Shown in pieces: positions 60,601 to 64,000 of a DNA stretch of 64,000 bases. The notes beneath the pieces were generated by a model. It saw nothing but the letters and a program-made list of their open reading frames with translations, was not told where the DNA came from and made no database searches. Source of the DNA: Zopfochytrium polystomum (lineage: Eukaryota > Chytridiomycota > Chytridiomycetes > Chytridiales > Chytridiaceae). Position 1 is the first letter of the stretch. Every line of letters begins with the position of its first letter. A program made the translations under genes and the position numbers. The stretch lies in contig JAIVFJ010000092.1 of the NCBI GenBank assembly GCA_025765615.1, forward strand, positions 124,001 to 188,000, read 5' to 3'.

Positions 60601-61941
60601 CAAAGGCAGCGAATGCTGCTGCTGCTGCTCTTGCTGCTGCTGCTCTTGCTGCTGCTGGCCGTAGTCGGGCCTAAACAGCGCCGCGCAAAAGCCGCCGCCA
60701 CCGCCGCTCCCTACAGCCCCTTCGCCTCCAGAATCCCCTCGCGCCTCGCACTGAGCCGTCTGCTGCGGTTGCGGTTGCGGCGGCTGCGACGCGAACCCGC
60801 CGCCGACCGCCGGCGTCGGCGGCGGCGAAAAAAAGGGGTGCAGTCCCACGGCGATACCGCCGCCGCCGCCGCTGCTGCTGCTGCTGCTGGTGCCGTTGCT
60901 GCCAAAGGCGGTAGCGGCTCCCGCCCCGGCCGCAGCCGCAAACCCCAAGAAGGGCGCCGGCTTCGCGCCCGCGTCGTCCCATTTCCCTCCCGCGTCCGCG
61001 TCCACGTCCATGGCTTGCGCGGTGGAGACTGCCGCCGCAGCCGCCGCCGCATCCATCGAACCGTCGCCGCTGTCGCGTCCAGAGAGCGTACGGCTCCCAC
61101 CGCCAAACCCCGCGCACGCGCCGAGGCCGGGTGGCGTCGTTTCGCCGTCGGCGACGTGCGTCGCCGTCGCATCCGCACCCGCATCCGCATTATTCTCCCC
61201 CGCCACCGCCGCCGGCTGGGCGTCGTCGTAAAAGCTCGTCAGGAACGACTCCATCTCCGCCGGCAGCGGCGGTGACGACGGCGGCGGCGTCGGCGACGGA
61301 GAGGACGACGGCGTCGTCGACGTCGCGCCGCACCCGTCGCCAAAGCCGTTGCCGACGGCGTCGCCAAAATTGACGACGACGTCCTCGACGCCGCCGCCGC
61401 CGGCAACGTCGCAGCCGTCGTTGTCGTCGTGCCGAGGGTGGTGCTGCGGCTGCTGCTGCTGCTGAAGCATCAGCTGCATCGAGTCCCCCGCGCGCGCCGC
61501 CTGCACCGGCGGCGGCGGCGGAGAAGGGAGGTGGTGGATTGTCGGGGTCGCGTGGTCGTCGTCAACGGGGCGGCGGTTCACGTCGCCGTCGCTTGATTCG
61601 TCGTGGTGGTGGTCGTTGTTGTTGATGGGGCCGTTGATGTGGCTGACGGCGGCGGCGGCGCCCTGGGCGGCCGCCTCGTCCAAGATGTGCGGCGGCAGCA
61701 CTGTCGATCGGCTGGCGCAGTTGTTGCTGATGTTGCTGTTGGTGTTGTTATTATTGTTGGTAACGTTGCTGGTAGTGGTAATGGGGTAGGTGTAGTGAAC
61801 GTTGTTGTAACTGTTGTGGTCGTTGCTCTTTAGTGCGCCGGTGCAGGCTCCTCCTCCCAAAGGCGGCGAGAATCCGCAACGCCACGAGGCTGGAAACATG
61901 TGGTGGTGATGATGGTAGTGGTGGTCGTGCTGATTATGCAT
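57684..61941 (-). CDS. Crz1/Prz1-like C2H2 transcription factor with three fingers, probable frameshift
   Basis: Exons (coding order): 61941-58238, 58093-58017, 57914-57684. Start MHNQHDHHYHHHHHMF; about 1336 residues if one base is removed between 60050 and 59905, where the first frame stops (59905) and the second takes over. The first 1200 residues are Gln-, His-, Ala-, Ser- and Gly-rich. Finger 1 is FVCPVDGCGKAFAKTFNLRSHM, linker HIADRPF, finger 2 CISCSARFARNHDLLRHNRT|VH split by a phase-0 intron, and finger 3 CTVCRKKFRADDALVRHRGRC (C2HC). This finger order and the RADDALVRH-type third finger match Crz1/Prz1, whose family is activated by calcineurin. No PxIxIT docking motif was identified, so calcium control is inferred only. 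Confidence 0.75.
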
Positions 61942-63545
61942 TGCTCCAAAAAAATAAGTTAGGGTTGAATGTTGGGGGGGAAGGGAACGGAGGAAAGAGG
62001 GTGGAGCGAGTCCGCTGGGGTTCGGTACTCTTTTCCTTCCGCTCTCTCTCTCTGTTTTGCTCTTTGCTGGCTGTTGTGTGTGTGTGTGTGCGCGTGTATG
62101 TGTGCGTGTGAGCAAGTGGGAAGGCTTGAGCCCACTTTTTTCCCCCCAAAGCGACGGGTGCGATCCGTGTGTGTCCGTGTGTTGTGTCCGTGAGTGCGTG
62201 CGTCCGTGCGTGTGCGTGTGTGTGTGTGTGTGATGCGTGCGTGTGTGTGCTATGGTATTGTCAGGAAGTGCAGGAGCGAGTGAGTGAGTGAGTGAGTTGG
62301 AGTGAGCGAGAGAGTGTAATGAGTGAAGTGAGGAGTAGGGGAAAGGAGGGGAGGGAGGTGGTTCAGGAAACTGGAGTGGTTCGGACTGGGTGGAGTCGAA
62401 GACACAACACGAAGGGGGGGCGCGCGCCCCTCTGCCTGTCTGTCTGTCTGTCTCTCGCCTCCCTTTTCCTCTCCTATCCTCCTCTGTCTCTTCCTCTGGC
62501 CATGCCCGCTCGCCTTCTTCAACCACTCGATTATTCGAACCCAAAAACTGCGCCCCAGAACTGGAAGGAAAAAGAAAAATGGAGACAGCGAGAGAGAGAG
62601 AGAGAGAATGAGAGAGAGACGGACAGACAGACAGGCAGACAGACAGATCGAGAAAAAAACATCACGAAATGACCCAGCAATTTCAAAGTCCGCACGCAGG
62701 ATTCCACTGGGCCAAATCAAGAAAACCAACCCCCAAGCACGCAGCAGACCGCGCGCGCAGGCACGCCTCTCGAATCAATCAATCTATCTGTCGCCTCCGC
62801 CTGCCCCACCGACCGACCGACCGACCCACCGATCGACCGTCCGTCGCACTGCATCGTCTCGCACTGAAGGACTCTAGGACCGTGGGACTGTTGCTCCACC
62901 CACCAACGCATCCAGGGGAGGGCGGAGAGGAAGATGGGGCGGCGGAAAGGAAAAGAAGGGGGGCAATGCAAACTCAACAGCTAGCGTACCTTGCGTGACA
63001 GGAAAAAGAAGAATGCAGGGGGTTTGCGTACGGAATGCTGGGGTGGGCAGGCGATGAGGTGGAGTGCTTTTGCTCCGATACGCGGGGTGCGTAAGTGCGT
63101 GGGTCGGACAATATATAGCTGGGGGGGGGGGGGGAGGCGGTGGCGGGGGAGTGGGGAGGCGCAAAGGTGCGGGAACGTGGGCAGCGCGTGCAGAGGGAGG
63201 GGGGCGTACTGTAAGGAAAAGAGGGAAGGAAGACGAGGGCTGACTGACTGGGTGGGGGGTGAAAGTCCGCGACGGGTGGCTGCGGGGAGGCTGCCCAGTT
63301 ATATATTTTTATTTTTGGAGAGTGAGGCCGAGTGGTCCGATCTTTCGATTTTTGTTCGTTTTTCTTTTCTTTTCTTTTTTTTCTTCTTTTCCTGCGGTCG
63401 GAAAGAAGGGGCCAAGGTGATGATGTATTATGTATGATACGCTTCCCCACCCTCTCTCCTTCGACTGCATTGATTGCGGGCGCGCGACGATTTGTCGCAT
63501 GTGATTAAGTTGCTCTCTCTCTCTCTGTCTGTCTCTCTCTCTCTC

Positions 63546-63577
<32 letters not shown>

Positions 63578-64000
63578 CCTCTGTCTCCTGCAAACGAACG
63601 TACCACGCTCGATTTCGCAAAATTGCGTTGTTCCACTCCTCCCCCACATATGCAAACTCTTGCATGCATGCTCGTGTCGACCGACTGACTCTCTCTCCCT
63701 CTCTCCCTCTCTTGCCCCCCCAACAATCCCTCGGTTTTTGAGCGCGCTGTTCGCGTCTCTCTCGATCTTGCTCCCATCCAAATTGGGTTGTGGGGGGGCG
63801 ACCCAAAAAACGCGGAGACAAACAACACGCCCCAAAACAGGAAAAAATAAGGAAATTTATCGATGACAAAAAAAAAACAAAAAAAACAAACGAGAATGCC
63901 CAGTTGGGCGGATACAATAACAATATCAACAACAAGAACAACCTGGAAAAAAAAAAATTTATTCATATACGTTTTTGCTTGGCAGCATATTCCGTCGCCG
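61942..64000. other. Promoter-side intergenic region to window end
   Basis: About 2 kb without a supported gene. It contains a GT-rich stretch (62076-62110 and 62160-62250), GAGT repeats (62276-62300), a CTGT/CTCT tract, a GACA tract (62620-62645), CGAC repeats (62808-62840), a G run (63121-63134) and a CT tract (63511-63580). A possible TATA element atatata is at 63111-63117. Low-complexity open frames were not accepted as genes. Confidence 0.5.
63511..63580 (+). repeat. (CT)n/(CTGT)n microsatellite
   Basis: Imperfect CTCTCT/CTGTCT dinucleotide tract of about 70 bases. Confidence 0.9.

Noticed and set aside
59905..62544. Start of the Crz1-like gene at 62544 instead of 61941
   Set aside because: The extra 200 residues are encoded by GT- and GA-type microsatellites and leader-like sequence, so the Met at 61941 was preferred.

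Overview
The window reads as nuclear DNA of a GC-rich, intron-bearing early-diverging fungus, most likely a zoosporic (chytrid-like) one. The evidence is spliceosomal introns of about 44-570 nt, fungal-style signalling genes (a BCK1-type MAPKKK, a Ste18-type G-gamma, a Crz1/Prz1-type zinc-finger factor), and a potassium-type cyclic-nucleotide-gated channel of the kind I associate with zoosporic fungi and animals rather than Dikarya. No rRNA, tRNA, CRISPR or prokaryotic operon structure was seen. Species cannot be named from sequence alone. All gene assignments rest on motifs read by eye; exon borders were placed by GT/AG signals plus frame continuity.

Layout. 1-2025 (-): DDX51/Dbp6 RNA helicase running off the left edge, head-to-head across 133 bp with 2159-3807 (+) ERGIC3/Erv46. 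4131-8608 (-): BCK1-type MAPKKK with SAM, Ras-association-like and kinase parts. 8609-10817: a repeat-rich gap with a strong heat-shock-element-like array, then 10818-11285 (+) G-gamma. 11789-13291 (+): disordered protein with a PP1-docking-like motif. 13569-14059 (-): SEM1/DSS1. 14202-15221 (+): unknown. 15635-16958 (+): UBC13. 17558-20792 (+): large low-complexity protein. 22173-28795 (+): SEC16 scaffold. 30288-32580 (-): CNG/HCN-family channel. 33250-33888: cysteine-rich pseudogene. 35407-37997 (-): C2H2 protein. 39946-41687 (+): ALKBH1-type dioxygenase. 41878-42906 (+): small ER-type membrane protein. 44174-47355 (+): low-complexity protein with a zinc-ribbon-like motif. 49596-50845 (-): ARL2. 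51667-53186 (+): arrestin-like protein. 54118-55411 (-): membrane protein with a di-lysine tail. 57684-61941 (-): Crz1/Prz1-like factor. The last 2 kb carry no gene I can support.

Themes. The genes fall into the early secretory pathway (ERV46, SEC16, two di-lysine membrane proteins), signal transduction (MAPKKK, G-gamma, CNG channel, arrestin-like, Crz1-like) and housekeeping (DDX51, SEM1, UBC13, ALKBH1, ARL2). I see no operon-like logic or obvious cluster. Intergenic DNA and many introns are loaded with homopolymers and microsatellites. Four AT-richer islands (about 9.0-10.8, 29.3-30.1, 33.25-34.2 and 55.5-56.2 kb) look like decayed mobile DNA. Four otherwise good genes each need one base removed to stay in frame, which points to systematic single-base indels in the assembly or to real decay. 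I found no clear new biological system. The best leads are the heat-shock-element array, the potassium-type CNG channel, the SEC16 zinc ribbon and the G-gamma lipidation box.
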